This document shows positions 10,491-19,842 of a DNA stretch of 64,000 bases, in pieces. The notes below the pieces were generated by a model, which made no database searches, was not told the DNA's origin, and was given only the letters and a program-made list of their open reading frames with translations. A program made the position numbers and the translations under genes. Numbering within the stretch: the stretch's first letter is position 1; each line of letters begins with the position of its first letter. The DNA is from Planctellipticum variicoloris (GTDB lineage: Bacteria; Planctomycetota; Planctomycetia; Planctomycetales; Planctomycetaceae), in contig NZ_CP130886.1 in NCBI RefSeq assembly GCF_030622045.1, positions 3,671,557 to 3,735,556 of the forward strand, written 5' to 3'.

Positions 10491-12179
10491 ATGCTTCTGC
10501 CGAAGTCGACCGCTCCGTGCGACGAGAATTGTTTTTCCGCCGCGTCGTCGTCGGCAGTCGCCCAGATCACTGCCTGCGGAAAGATCCTGTCTCTCAATCG
10601 AGCTGCAGAGCATCTGCTTCGGTATTCGGCCTCTGACCTGGTTGGTCGCCCGCTGACCGCCCTGCTGGAGCCGCGCAGCGACGACTTCGCCGAGGCCGCC
10701 CTCCGCGCGATCCTCGATGACGCCGACGGCATTTCTTCGCGCGACACCATCCCGACCACGCTGCGTTGTGGCGACGGTTCCCTTCTGACAGGGCTGCTCG
10801 TGGCCGGGGAACCATCGTCGACGGGCGGCTGTCGGTCGATCACGCTCCTCCCCAATTGCGACGGACAGAATGCCGCTCGGCAGCGAATCGAAGCACTCGA
10901 AGCAGAGGTCGACCTTCAGAGCCGTCGCGCGGACGACTGGGCTTTCGAACGGAAGAGGCTTGAGAACGTGAGCCGGCTCCTCGCTGACGAGGTCGCCGGC
11001 CTCAGACGCTCCAAGTCTGAATTCCTTTCCAACATGAGTCACGAACTCCGCACGCCCCTGACCGCTATCCTGGGTTTTGCAGAGCTGATCTGCGATGCCC
11101 CGGGGGCCGACGAGACGGCCGAGTTCGCCGACCGCATTCGCACCAACGGCCGCCAACTGCTCCTCCTGTTGGATGACCTGCTCAGCCTGGCGCGAGCCGA
11201 AGCCGGAACGGCAACGCTCGTCATCGACACTTTCTCGCCCATCACCGTCCTGAACGACGTAGTGCAACAGTTTCGTTCCCAGTCCGCCATCCGAGGTCTC
11301 CTGCTGGAGACGCAGATCGGTCATGGTATCCCGAAACTGATCGAATCCGACGCCGACAAGTTCCGACAAATCGCCGTCAATCTCGTTTCGAATGCGCTCA
11401 AGTTCACGCAGTCCGGCGGCATCCTCGTGCGAATGATGGTGGATCCCTCACCAAAGCCTCCCCAACTTCGCGTCGACGTCGTCGATTCCGGCATTGGCAT
11501 CCCTATCGAGAGACTCGAAGAAATCTACGAGCCGTTCATGCAGGCCGACTCCTCCTCCTCGCGGACTTACGGCGGCGCCGGCCTCGGCCTCCCACTCTGC
11601 AAGCATTACGCCGAACTGCTGGGAGGACGCATCGAATTCGCCAGCATCGTCGGCCGGGGGACCACCGCGTCGTTCTGGATCGCGCTCGAATCAGCCGACA
11701 TGGCTCCCGCTCAGCAGCCGACTCCCGACGCGACGCCCCTGATTGCCGGTGACCTGCTGGGACGCCTCATTCTGATCGTGGAAGACAGTCCCGAGAATTT
11801 TGCCCTGTTTTCTCGAATTGTCACCAAAGCCGGGGCAACTGTCCGAGATGCATCAAACGGACAGGCCGGCGTCGAACTTGTGAACGCTGCGATCAACTGC
11901 CGCGAACCGATCGACGCCATCCTGCTCGACATGCAGATGCCCGTCATGGACGGCTACACGGCGGCCCGGCAGATCCGCCAGCTCGGTTATACCGGGCCAA
12001 TCATCGCCGTCACGGCGGACAATACGGATCGCGCTCGCGCCAACACCATCGCCGCCGGCTGCGACGCCTGCCTGTTCAAGCCGATTCAACGTCACGAACT
12101 CGTCAATCTCCTGCAACAGTTCCTGCTCCTCAAGCAGCATCGCAGGGCCGTCATTGACCAGGAATTGATGTGGGAATGA
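10491..12179 (+). CDS. Hybrid sensor histidine kinase (PAS-HisKA-HATPase-REC)
   Basis: A 562-residue hybrid kinase without obvious membrane segments. A PAS-like domain occupies about 18-115 and a coiled coil 130-175. HisKA carries NMSHELRTPL with phospho-acceptor His184. The ATPase domain has N-box VNLVSNALKF, G1 DSGIGIP and G2 GGAGLGLP. A C-terminal receiver domain (about 424-545) has acidic residues E431/D432, phospho-acceptor D480 (LLDMQMPVMDG) and a KP motif. ATG at 10491 is chosen because the PAS domain starts shortly after; the frame is open further upstream but looks non-coding. No output gene is adjacent, so the receiver probably works by phosphotransfer or autoregulation. Confidence 0.9.
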   Translation: MLLPKSTAPCDENCFSAASSSAVAQITACGKILSLNRAAEHLLRYSASDLVGRPLTALLEPRSDDFAEAALRAILDDADGISSRDTIPTTLRCGDGSLLTGLLVAGEPSSTGGCRSITLLPNCDGQNAARQRIEALEAEVDLQSRRADDWAFERKRLENVSRLLADEVAGLRRSKSEFLSNMSHELRTPLTAILGFAELICDAPGADETAEFADRIRTNGRQLLLLLDDLLSLARAEAGTATLVIDTFSPITVLNDVVQQFRSQSAIRGLLLETQIGHGIPKLIESDADKFRQIAVNLVSNALKFTQSGGILVRMMVDPSPKPPQLRVDVVDSGIGIPIERLEEIYEPFMQADSSSSRTYGGAGLGLPLCKHYAELLGGRIEFASIVGRGTTASFWIALESADMAPAQQPTPDATPLIAGDLLGRLILIVEDSPENFALFSRIVTKAGATVRDASNGQAGVELVNAAINCREPIDAILLDMQMPVMDGYTAARQIRQLGYTGPIIAVTADNTDRARANTIAAGCDACLFKPIQRHELVNLLQQFLLLKQHRRAVIDQELMWE

Positions 12180-12366
12180 CTTCAGTTTTCGAACACGCGC
12201 AAACCTTTCTCGGTCACGTCAACGACTGCCGCCACTGATGGCTGGCAGCAGAAATTGCCGAGGCGATTTGAGATCGCTGTACGGAATGAATCACAGATTC
12301 GCTCGACTTCCCTGACTCATTCCGGCTCATCCGACTGGAGCTGAGGAACGCTCGCAGGAATTCACA

Positions 12367-12582
12367 ATGAGCGCACTTGGAATTCCTCTGGCTGCCTGTA
12401 CCCTGGTGATCACGGCTTGTGCTGGAGCAGCGATAACCGACCGTGCTGTCGACGCCGCGACGATTCAGTCCATCGATGGCTATTGTTCGGTCAGTTGGAG
12501 TCGAGCCAGTATTCTGCGTCAGGGTTGGGACGACTGCACCCAGCACGCGATCGTTCGCCTGTTGACGGACATGTCGCGATGA
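12367..12582 (+). CDS. Short hypothetical ORF, possibly an ECF sigma fragment
   Basis: A 71-codon frame starting with ATG after an AGGAAT-like ribosome binding site. Its second half (DGYCSVSWSRAS and GWDDCTQHAIVRLLTD) resembles the W-x-D-C-T-Q-x(4)-RLL stretch of region 2 in some planctomycete ECF sigma factors. It ends before any region 4, so if real it is a remnant. The first half is Ala/Thr-rich and looks like a signal peptide rather than sigma. The rest of the 638-bp gap (12180-12818) shows nothing I can name. Low confidence that it is expressed. Confidence 0.25.
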   Translation: MSALGIPLAACTLVITACAGAAITDRAVDAATIQSIDGYCSVSWSRASILRQGWDDCTQHAIVRLLTDMSR

Positions 12583-12818
12583 GCCGAAAACAATCTGGTG
12601 GGACTGGTTGGAGACGCCCCCGATGTTGGAGCGACAACTTCCAACAACACCCGCCGACAATCAGCAACATCACTCCCAGCCCCGACAGACACCCTGTCTG
12701 CCGGGCCGCTTTTCGCTGCCCGACCGATTCTGAAATTCTTTCGAAATTCTGCGCCCGCGCGCCGCGACTCGCGGCACTATAGTGATGAACATCCCTGTCT
12801 CATCGCGACTGGTCGCTC

Positions 12819-15044
12819 ATGTCCGCCACCCCGCTGCCATTGAATCCCGCCTCCGATTCCCGGACTGACGCCGAGCTGCTCCTGCGTTTCACCGAGGGGC
12901 ACGACCGTCAGGCTGCGGAGGAGCTGATTCGTCGGCATGGCCGGCTGGTCATGGGTGTCTGCCGGCGAATTCTGGGCCGGGCGGCCGACGCCGACGATGC
13001 CTTTCAGGCGACGTTTCTGGTCCTGCTGCGGGGAGGACTGCGCCTCCGGCAACCCCGGTCGCTGTCGGCCTGGTTGTATGGCACCGCGTGGCGGATCGCT
13101 GTCCGCTTGCGATCGAAGCTGGCCCGGCAGCAGTCGATGGAGGCCGGCATGGAACCACATGAGACTGAAAACCCTTTCGAACAAGTCGCGGCCCGGCACG
13201 ACCTGGAAGTCTTCGACGCCGAGCTGGCACGGCTGCCGGACCGCTACCGCGAACCGCTGGTGCTGCATTACCTCGAAGGCCTGACGCAGCGGGAAATCGC
13301 CGGCGTCATGGGGGCGACGGAATCGGCCGTGGACGGGTTGCTCAAGCGCGGCCGGACGGAATTGCGGGCGCGGCTGGCCCGGCGGGGCGTTGTGCTGACG
13401 ACGACGCTGGCGGCGGTCGCCGTGCAGGAGACGGCCGTCTATGCGGCGGACTGGTCGCCGCTGGTGGAAGCGACGATTCAGGCGGCGACGATGCAATCGC
13501 CACAGGTGTGGGAAAACGCCTCGAACGCCCCGCGGGCGGAGACACTCTTTCAACAGGAGCTGAAAATCATGTGGCTGCAGAAACTGACATTGGGCGGGGC
13601 GATTGCCGCCGGCGGTACGCTGGCCGTGACGCTGCTGGGCTGGACGCTGCTGGGGAACGGTCTGACGGTCGGCGCGGCGGAGGGGCCGTCGGGACTGACG
13701 CCGGTCAGGAGTGAAATCGTGCTGGCGGCGGCGGAAGAGCCGCCGCCGGTCGCCGTGGAAGCACCCGCGGCAGGTGGCGGGGCAGGAAGTGCGCCGATGC
13801 CCGCCGGGGCATTCCCGGAAGGGGCTTCGGGAGCGTTTGGCGGTGGTGCGCTGGGCGGTGGACCGTTCAATGCTGGAGCCGGGACTGGCGGCGGAGATGC
13901 CCCGGGAGGACTTTCCGGATTCTCGGGCGGCGGATTCCCGGGCGCCGGCGGCGGCCTGGGAGGTGGAGGGTCTCCGGGCGCGAAGCTTTCGATGCCGCTC
14001 GACCAGGAAACGCTCGACGAACTGCTGGCACGGCCAATCGAACTCGCCTACCAGCAGGTCGACTGGATCGCCATGCTGACGACGCTGCAGCTCAACGGCC
14101 TGCCAATCGAACTGGACCTGGTCAAGGAGCTGCCACGACTCGGCGTGAATCCGCTGGAGAAGGTGGATCTCAACATCGGCAAAGTTTCGACAAAGACGGC
14201 CCTGCGACTGCTGCTGAAGCCGCATGGCCTGGAAACGCAACTAATTGACGGCAATCTGAAGATCGTGCGGTCGGACTCAGTGATGGGTGGGATGGGAGGC
14301 GGACCAGGAGTCGGAGCAATGCCGGGGATGCCTGGCGGAGCCGGGATGATGGCCGGTATGGGAGGGGCCTCCGGCTTCGTGATGGGACGCGCGGGAGGAT
14401 CCGGGATGATACTCCTCGACGCTGGCACGATGCCGGCGGGTATCGCGGGCGGCAGTCCGTCCGGGCCGGCCTTGCAGCGGGCGGGTGCTACCGATCTGGA
14501 ACGGAGAATCGAGAAAGCCTTGCGCGAGCCCTCAGAGGTTGATTTCGTCGATATGCCTCTGAAGGAAGCGCTCGACTTCCTGAAGCAGCACCACGACATT
14601 CAGATCTGGGCCGATGAGGTCAAGCTGCAGGATGCCGGGATCGGAATCGATACGCCGGTCACGCTCCAGATTCACGGGGTCGCGCTGCACAGTCTGCTGA
14701 ATCTGCTGCTCCTGCCGCAGGGGCTGGACTACATGATCGAAGACGAAGTTCTGAAGATCACGACGGGTGAAGTGGTCCAAGAGCGGTCGATCAATCGCGT
14801 GTTTCGCTCCCGCCTGGATGGGCTGACCATCAAGATGCTGGCCGAGACCGCCAGCGTCGAAATCAAGGAGGTCACCGGAACGCGGAGCGAGGAGAGGGTC
14901 GTGGTCGTGGTTGGAAACCCTCGCACCCTGCGAGAATTTGAACGGCTGGCCGATGAGGTCCTCGAAGCGATGAATCCCGCGGCCGAGGCGGCCGTTCCGC
15001 CGGCAGGCCGGGGACGTACGGACGCTACAAAACAGGTCGAGTGA
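12819..15044 (+). CDS. ECF sigma factor with membrane segment and secretin-N-like C-terminal domains
   Basis: A 741-residue protein. Residues 15-95 are sigma region 2 (HGRLVMGVCRRILG, DADDAFQATFLVLL). Residues 130-188 are region 4 (RYREPLVLHYLEGLTQREIA, then the HTH with AVDGLLKRGRTELRARL). A probable transmembrane helix lies at 256-280, followed by a Pro/Ala/Gly-rich linker (300-388) with many GGG runs. Residues 390-485 and 560-650 each resemble an STN/secretin-N-like alpha-beta domain (VDFVDMPLKEALDFLKQHHDI; LKI at the end). They are separated by a Gly/Met-rich stretch (488-550). The sigma part would be cytoplasmic and the rest outside the membrane. No anti-sigma gene is adjacent, so the extension may take that role. 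Confidence 0.9.
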   Translation: MSATPLPLNPASDSRTDAELLLRFTEGHDRQAAEELIRRHGRLVMGVCRRILGRAADADDAFQATFLVLLRGGLRLRQPRSLSAWLYGTAWRIAVRLRSKLARQQSMEAGMEPHETENPFEQVAARHDLEVFDAELARLPDRYREPLVLHYLEGLTQREIAGVMGATESAVDGLLKRGRTELRARLARRGVVLTTTLAAVAVQETAVYAADWSPLVEATIQAATMQSPQVWENASNAPRAETLFQQELKIMWLQKLTLGGAIAAGGTLAVTLLGWTLLGNGLTVGAAEGPSGLTPVRSEIVLAAAEEPPPVAVEAPAAGGGAGSAPMPAGAFPEGASGAFGGGALGGGPFNAGAGTGGGDAPGGLSGFSGGGFPGAGGGLGGGGSPGAKLSMPLDQETLDELLARPIELAYQQVDWIAMLTTLQLNGLPIELDLVKELPRLGVNPLEKVDLNIGKVSTKTALRLLLKPHGLETQLIDGNLKIVRSDSVMGGMGGGPGVGAMPGMPGGAGMMAGMGGASGFVMGRAGGSGMILLDAGTMPAGIAGGSPSGPALQRAGATDLERRIEKALREPSEVDFVDMPLKEALDFLKQHHDIQIWADEVKLQDAGIGIDTPVTLQIHGVALHSLLNLLLLPQGLDYMIEDEVLKITTGEVVQERSINRVFRSRLDGLTIKMLAETASVEIKEVTGTRSEERVVVVVGNPRTLREFERLADEVLEAMNPAAEAAVPPAGRGRTDATKQVE

Positions 15045-15059
15045 AGAGGCGAAGAAGAA

Positions 15060-15117
15060 GGTGGGCACAGCCCACGCTGCGGACTGGGTCGTCGAAGACT
15101 CCGAAGCCAGCCACCCC
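15060..15117. repeat. Copy of a planctomycete-type intergenic repeat
   Basis: Just after the ECF gene, GTGGGCACAGCCCAC forms a small hairpin. It is followed by TCGAAGACTC and CAGCCACCCC, a pair of words that recurs in the hairpin element at 42104-42193 (TCGAAGACTCGCCCCCAGCC). The two copies are imperfect. This looks like a dispersed intergenic element rather than a gene. Confidence 0.4.
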
Positions 15118-15189
15118 AGTCGCATCGTCCTGTTTGGAGTCTGGTGTTTAAGATTTGGCGATTGCTTCGGATTTCGAGTTTTCCGCCGT

Positions 15190-16569
15190 CTACAGCAGTT
15201 CCTCAAGCACCGTTCCCGGCTCCAGGGCCGGGACGGGGCGGCCGGAGTGATTCAGGAAGTTCACGTGCGGGTCGATTCCCAGGACGCGGAACATGGTGTG
15301 ATGGATGTCCGGGGGAGTGACCGGGCGGTCCTGGGGGACTTCGCCGAGGCGGTTGGTCGAACCGACGATCTGGCCGCCCCTGATGCCGCCGCCACCCATC
15401 AGGCAGAACATGGCGTTCCCCCAGTGGTCGCGGCCGGGGGTGCCCATGCTGAGGGGAGGTCCGCCGTTGCCGCCGTTGTTCATGCGGGGGGTCCGGCTGA
15501 ACTCGCCGCAGAGCATGACCATGACCTTTTCGGACAGGCCGCGCTGTTCGAGGTCTTCGAACAACGCTGATACAAGGCTGTCGACCATCGGCAGGTAGCG
15601 TTCCATGCCCGACTTGAGATCCCAATGGTGATCCCAGCCGCCGAGATGAACGGTGACGAAGGTCGTTCCCGCTTCGACGAGCCGGCGGGCGAGGAGCGTA
15701 CTCTGACCCCACGAGTGTCGTCCGTATCGATCCCGCATGCGGGGATCTTCCTGGCTGATATCGAACGCCTTGCGGGCGGACGCGCCGGCGACCAGCTCGA
15801 AGGCCTGCTGATCGAAGCGGTCCATGGCTTCGAGCGTGCCGCGGGCGTCGACGTCGCGGCGGAGCCGGTCGAACTGCCGGGCAAGAGCCGTCCGGTTTTC
15901 CAGGCGGTCGAGCGACATGCCGCCGGGCATTTCGATGTTCTGGACCTTGAAGCTGGCATTGTTCGGATCCCCGTCGGTTTCGAAGGGGTTGTTGGCGACG
16001 CCCAGGTAGTTCGCCCCGAAGTAGCCTGGGCGGAGGCCGATGCTCATCCCGTAGGGGACGGCGACATACGGCGGCATGCCGGGCTGGCGGGGGCCGGTCA
16101 TTTTGGTCGCGACGGAGCCGACGAACGGGGCTTTGCCGGGGGTATCTGCCCCGCTGGCGCCGCCCCGGCCGGTGAGCATGAAGTGCCCGGCGGTGAAGTG
16201 GTCGCCGTTGTCGTGGTGCAGGGATCGGACGATCGAAAACTTATCCGCGCAGCGGGCCTGCAGCGGGAACAGTTCCGAGATCTCCATGCCCTCGACGTTC
16301 GTGCGGATGGGGTTCCAGATCCCGCGGTACTCGGCGGGGGCTTCGGGCTTGAGGTCGTAGAGATCCATGTGCCCGGGGCCGCCGTCCAGCCAGATGAGGA
16401 TGACGGAGGTGTCTTTGCGGGAAAGCCCCTGATTGGCCGATTCTTCTTTGGCCTGAAGGAGTTGCGGCAGGCCAAGGGCGCCCATCCCGGCCATGCCAAG
16501 CTGGACGAAACTGCGGCGATTCAGGCCATCGCAATAGCGACCGGACGTTCCAGCTTCAATGCGGAACAT
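15190..16569 (-). CDS. DUF1501 (sulfatase-fold) exported protein
   Basis: A 459-residue DUF1501 protein, a family greatly expanded in planctomycetes with an alkaline-phosphatase-like fold. The N-terminus has a twin-arginine-type start (NRRSFVQLGMAGMGALGLP), so export as a folded protein is likely. Typical family segments are VILIWLDGGPGHMDLYDLKP, FVTVHLGGWDHHWDLK and VMVMLCGEFSRTPRMN. DUF1501 genes usually follow a PSD1 cytochrome gene, as at 52988, but here the gene stands alone. The biochemical function of the family is unproven. It ends near a repeat shared with the ECF gene's 3' side. Confidence 0.93.
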   Translation of the reverse strand: MFRIEAGTSGRYCDGLNRRSFVQLGMAGMGALGLPQLLQAKEESANQGLSRKDTSVILIWLDGGPGHMDLYDLKPEAPAEYRGIWNPIRTNVEGMEISELFPLQARCADKFSIVRSLHHDNGDHFTAGHFMLTGRGGASGADTPGKAPFVGSVATKMTGPRQPGMPPYVAVPYGMSIGLRPGYFGANYLGVANNPFETDGDPNNASFKVQNIEMPGGMSLDRLENRTALARQFDRLRRDVDARGTLEAMDRFDQQAFELVAGASARKAFDISQEDPRMRDRYGRHSWGQSTLLARRLVEAGTTFVTVHLGGWDHHWDLKSGMERYLPMVDSLVSALFEDLEQRGLSEKVMVMLCGEFSRTPRMNNGGNGGPPLSMGTPGRDHWGNAMFCLMGGGGIRGGQIVGSTNRLGEVPQDRPVTPPDIHHTMFRVLGIDPHVNFLNHSGRPVPALEPGTVLEELL

Positions 16570-16814
16570 GGCAGGACTCCGACGAGGCAGGCGGGGGTAC
16601 TTGGCGGGATCAACATATCAACCGATATGAATCTATCGGGTTTGAGACGGGCGGTCAATCAGATTCCGGAAGGGAATCGGGAGTCGCGAATTGCGAATCG
16701 CCCGAGCAAGTGGCCTGATTGCGAGGCGCTTTTCGCTGAACTGAGTGAAACGCCGGGGGCGGAAGGGCTGGCTGCCAATCGCTCCCGGCCCCCGGGCTCA
16801 CGTCGAACGGAGCG

Positions 16815-18185
16815 TTACATGTTGATTTCGAATCCCTTGCGGCTTTCGCGCGCCAGGAAGGAATTCGCTTGCGCGTCGCCGATGATCTCCCGCTGGACGG
16901 GATCCCACTTCAGCTCCCGGCCCAGACGCATCGCAATGTTCGAGAGGTGGCAGATCTCGAGCATCCGGTTGTGCGACCAGACGTCGGAGATCGGCTGCTT
17001 CCGCGAATGCATCGCTTCAATGAAGTTCGCCGTATGGTTCTCGCTCACCTTGCCGCCGTAAACCGCTTCGATCGCCCCTTCCGGCAAAGGCTTGTCCTTC
17101 AGATCCTCGACCGGTTTGCCGGCGATCTTGCCGCGGTTGACGAAGAACCGGCCCTCCGTCCCCTCGAACAGAATTCCGTTGTCGCCTTCGCTGGTGATGA
17201 TCATTTCGACGTCGTTCGGCATGTCGACGCGGATGTTGAACTTCGTCGCCGCGTTGTACTGATCGTGGACGACGGGATTGCCGTCCTTGTACTCGACCGG
17301 CAACGTGTAATCGACGGGGGTGACTTTGCTCGGCCCCGTTTCGCTGGCGCCGAGCGCCCAGCAGGCGATGTCCACGTGGTGGGCGCCCCAGTCGGTGAGC
17401 TTTCCGCCGGAGTATTCGTGCCAGTTCCGGAATGAGTAATGGCAATTGCTGTAGAGCGGCACGCCGCCGCCGTAACCTTCGCGCAGCTCCGGGAGCGCCC
17501 GATAGGCCACCTGCTGGGCCGGTCCGAGCCAGAAGTCCCAGTCCAGTCCTTCGGGAACCGGTGCCTCCGGAATGACCGGCGAAGCTTCCATGCCGTTGAT
17601 GCCGCAGGTCACCTTCTTCACCGTGCCGATGCGGCCGTCCCGGATCAGGGCGATGGCCTGCAGGAACCGCTGATCGATTTCGGTCCGCTGCATCGTGCCG
17701 ACCTGAAACACCCGGCCGGTCTCCTTGACGACCTTTTCGATGAGCTTCCCCTCATCAATGGTCAGCGTCAGCGGCTTTTCGCAGTAGACGTCTTTGCCGG
17801 CGTACATGGCTTCGACGGCGATCTTGGTGTGCCAGTGGTCCGGCGTCGCGATCATGACCGCATCAATGTCTTTCCGGTCGAGGATCTTCCGGTAGTCCTT
17901 GTAGGCGTCGGGCTTCTTACCCTGGGCTTTCTCCACCTTTTCCACGTAGTCGCCCAGCACGTTGGCATCGACGTCGGCCAGAGCCGCGAAATCGGCAAAC
18001 TTGAACGACTTGCTGGTGATCGCCCACCCTTGATTGCGCAGGCCGATTGTCGCGAAAACCGGGCGGGCGTTGGAGGATTCCCTCCCGAAGGCACGATTCG
18101 CCGACGGGAGCAGAACGCTGGCGGCTCCCGCGGCCGCAGCCCCTTGAAGAAACTGGCGACGGGAAATCTGGTGCGATGCTGGCAT
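16815..18185 (-). CDS. Gfo/Idh/MocA family oxidoreductase, Tat-exported
   Basis: A 456-residue NAD(P)-dependent oxidoreductase of the Gfo/Idh/MocA type. The N-terminus carries a Tat signal (SRRQFLQGAAAAGAASVLL), followed by the Rossmann domain, the signature YCEKPLTL, and the C-terminal alpha-beta domain (GMEASPVIPEAP, HYSFRNWHEYSGGKLTDWGAHHVD). Planctomycetes have many such exported enzymes, thought to act on sugars or glycan breakdown products; the substrate is unknown. ATG at 18185 is chosen because it starts the Tat signal; an upstream in-frame start at 18245 would bury it. The gene appears monocistronic. Confidence 0.92.
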   Translation of the reverse strand: MPASHQISRRQFLQGAAAAGAASVLLPSANRAFGRESSNARPVFATIGLRNQGWAITSKSFKFADFAALADVDANVLGDYVEKVEKAQGKKPDAYKDYRKILDRKDIDAVMIATPDHWHTKIAVEAMYAGKDVYCEKPLTLTIDEGKLIEKVVKETGRVFQVGTMQRTEIDQRFLQAIALIRDGRIGTVKKVTCGINGMEASPVIPEAPVPEGLDWDFWLGPAQQVAYRALPELREGYGGGVPLYSNCHYSFRNWHEYSGGKLTDWGAHHVDIACWALGASETGPSKVTPVDYTLPVEYKDGNPVVHDQYNAATKFNIRVDMPNDVEMIITSEGDNGILFEGTEGRFFVNRGKIAGKPVEDLKDKPLPEGAIEAVYGGKVSENHTANFIEAMHSRKQPISDVWSHNRMLEICHLSNIAMRLGRELKWDPVQREIIGDAQANSFLARESRKGFEINM

Positions 18186-18423
18186 CTGTGGTGTCCTTCC
18201 GGAGAAAACGAGCGTAAGCGTCCGCAGGGAGCTTGCTCCCGCCACAATACCGGAAATTGCCGGCCGCTTGAAAGTTCCGGCCGGAGTCCGCGGCGAATGA
18301 CGGACCTGCAGAGCGGTCGGTTCAGCGGTCCGTCGAGCGGCAGGGCGATCGTCGGAGAGGGGCCGACGCGGATTCGGGCCTGCAGAACTCCGGGAGGAGG
18401 AAGAGGAGCGACTGCTCAGTCCG

Positions 18424-19485
18424 CTACTTGATTTCAGGGGCCAGGAACTTGAACGGCTCCGCCGGCAGGAAGCTCTTCGTCTGGTCGCCGCCGAGATCCG
18501 GATTGCCGACCAGGGTCAGCTTGCGGGTGCCGGTCCCCGCGGCAAAGTCAATCTCACGGAGCTTGACCCAGATCAGGCTGGGACTGGCGGTGTTCTCGAA
18601 GTAATAGACACGGCTTCTCTGGTCGGCAACCGTCCGCCAGAGGGTCGACGCAATATTCGGTTGATCCTTCGTGCTGATGCCGCGGGGAACGCTGACGTTG
18701 CGCATCACGCTGAAGACGCTGGCGACGGCTTCGCGCGGCTCCGAGGTCTGGGTGCAGGCGTTGATGTAGAAGGACGCGCGCGCGAACCGGTCGGCGGCCC
18801 GATTCGTGCCAGGCAGCATGACCGTTCCGCCGATCTGCTGCCAGTATTTGTCGAGGGCGATCTGCTCGTCGAAGACCGGGGAATTGGTCATGACCTGGAA
18901 CTGACGACCGTGGTGAATCACGAGCTTTCCGCCGACGTACTCGAAGATCGCCGAATCGCCCGACGGGTCGGAGATGGCGAGGTGCACGGTCCCGGCGGCT
19001 CCGTTGGGAGCGACCACCGGCACGACCCGGAACGATTCCTTTTTCAGTTCGGCGACCGTTTCGGCGACCGTTTTGAAGTTGTCGAGAACATATTGCATCC
19101 ACGCGGTGATCACGACGGCGGGGCGGGTATCGGAGGCCGGAGGGTACTCGGATTCAGCGAGATACAGCAGGTTTGCGACCAGCCCTTGCTCGTTCATTCC
19201 GTCCGCCGACCCGCCCTCGTAGAGCGAGGCGACGACGCTGCCGTAGCGGCTGGTCCACTTGAGTGAGGCAGCGCCCAGGCCGCCGTCGCGCGGCATGCCG
19301 CGGGGGAAGATCCAGAGATTGCTGTGCAGGTCTTCCTTCCAGTCCATCGATCGTCCGGTGACGACCATGCCGTCCTTGCCGAGATAGACGGCGCGAGTAC
19401 AGGCGCTCGCCGCTGGCAGACTGGCCGCCAGCGCAACGACGGAGACAGACGCGAGAACGAGCGACACGGACGGGAGCATGCGCAT
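18424..19485 (-). CDS. Linear amide C-N hydrolase (choloylglycine hydrolase-like Ntn hydrolase)
   Basis: A 353-residue exported protein. A Sec signal peptide (about 1-28) ends in ASA, and the next residue, Cys29 (CTRAVYLG), would be the N-terminal nucleophile after cleavage, as required in this Ntn-hydrolase family. Supporting motifs are VVTGRSMDW (the conserved Arg and Asp), DGMNEQGLVANLLYL and VMTNSPVF. Relatives hydrolyse bile-salt amides, penicillin V or acyl-homoserine lactones; the environmental substrate here is unknown. No signs of an operon with its neighbours. Confidence 0.9.
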   Translation of the reverse strand: MRMLPSVSLVLASVSVVALAASLPAASACTRAVYLGKDGMVVTGRSMDWKEDLHSNLWIFPRGMPRDGGLGAASLKWTSRYGSVVASLYEGGSADGMNEQGLVANLLYLAESEYPPASDTRPAVVITAWMQYVLDNFKTVAETVAELKKESFRVVPVVAPNGAAGTVHLAISDPSGDSAIFEYVGGKLVIHHGRQFQVMTNSPVFDEQIALDKYWQQIGGTVMLPGTNRAADRFARASFYINACTQTSEPREAVASVFSVMRNVSVPRGISTKDQPNIASTLWRTVADQRSRVYYFENTASPSLIWVKLREIDFAAGTGTRKLTLVGNPDLGGDQTKSFLPAEPFKFLAPEIK

Positions 19486-19611
19486 GCTGGGACGCCTTTT
19501 CGAGAGATCGATAAGGGCTGATCGGCGAGCCCTCGGGAAACGTCAGCCCGCAGGTTACCGCGCGACTCCCGGCCTGCAAGCAGAAGTGTTGCCTTTCGGC
19601 ATCGTTGACCG

Positions 19612-19842
19612 TCAAGTCGGCTGCGGCCTGCCGGCTGAAGGGTTTCTGCCGTCCGCAGCGGCCTTGGGATCGCTCCCCTTGGACCGCGAACGCGGGACGG
19701 TCGGGGGATCGTCGAACACGGCTCGGAACGGCGGCGTTTCCAGATCGTCGAGTTGCCCGGATCGCAAAGTCCAGGCAAACGCCGCCAGGGCGGCTGCTCC
19801 CAAAGCGATGGCGACCGGCACCGCGATATAGAGGACGCTCAT
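19612..19842 (-). CDS. ccoS: cbb3 oxidase assembly protein CcoS
   Basis: A 76-residue protein with one N-terminal membrane helix (MSVLYIAVPVAIALGAAALA) followed by FAWTLRSGQLDDLETPPFR, the family hallmark (W..R.GQ.DDLE.P). CcoS is needed for cofactor insertion into the CcoN subunit. Its start overlaps the ccoI stop by 4 bp, so translation is coupled. It is the last gene of the cbb3 operon. The C-terminal tail is Pro/Ser/Lys-rich and longer than in many homologues. Confidence 0.92.
   Translation of the reverse strand: MSVLYIAVPVAIALGAAALAAFAWTLRSGQLDDLETPPFRAVFDDPPTVPRSRSKGSDPKAAADGRNPSAGRPQPT

Noticed and set aside
12777-14240. 487-codon minus-strand frame opposite the ECF gene
   Set aside because: It is Arg/Gln-rich, lacks any family motif and lies entirely antisense to a gene with clear domains; typical of GC-rich antisense frames.
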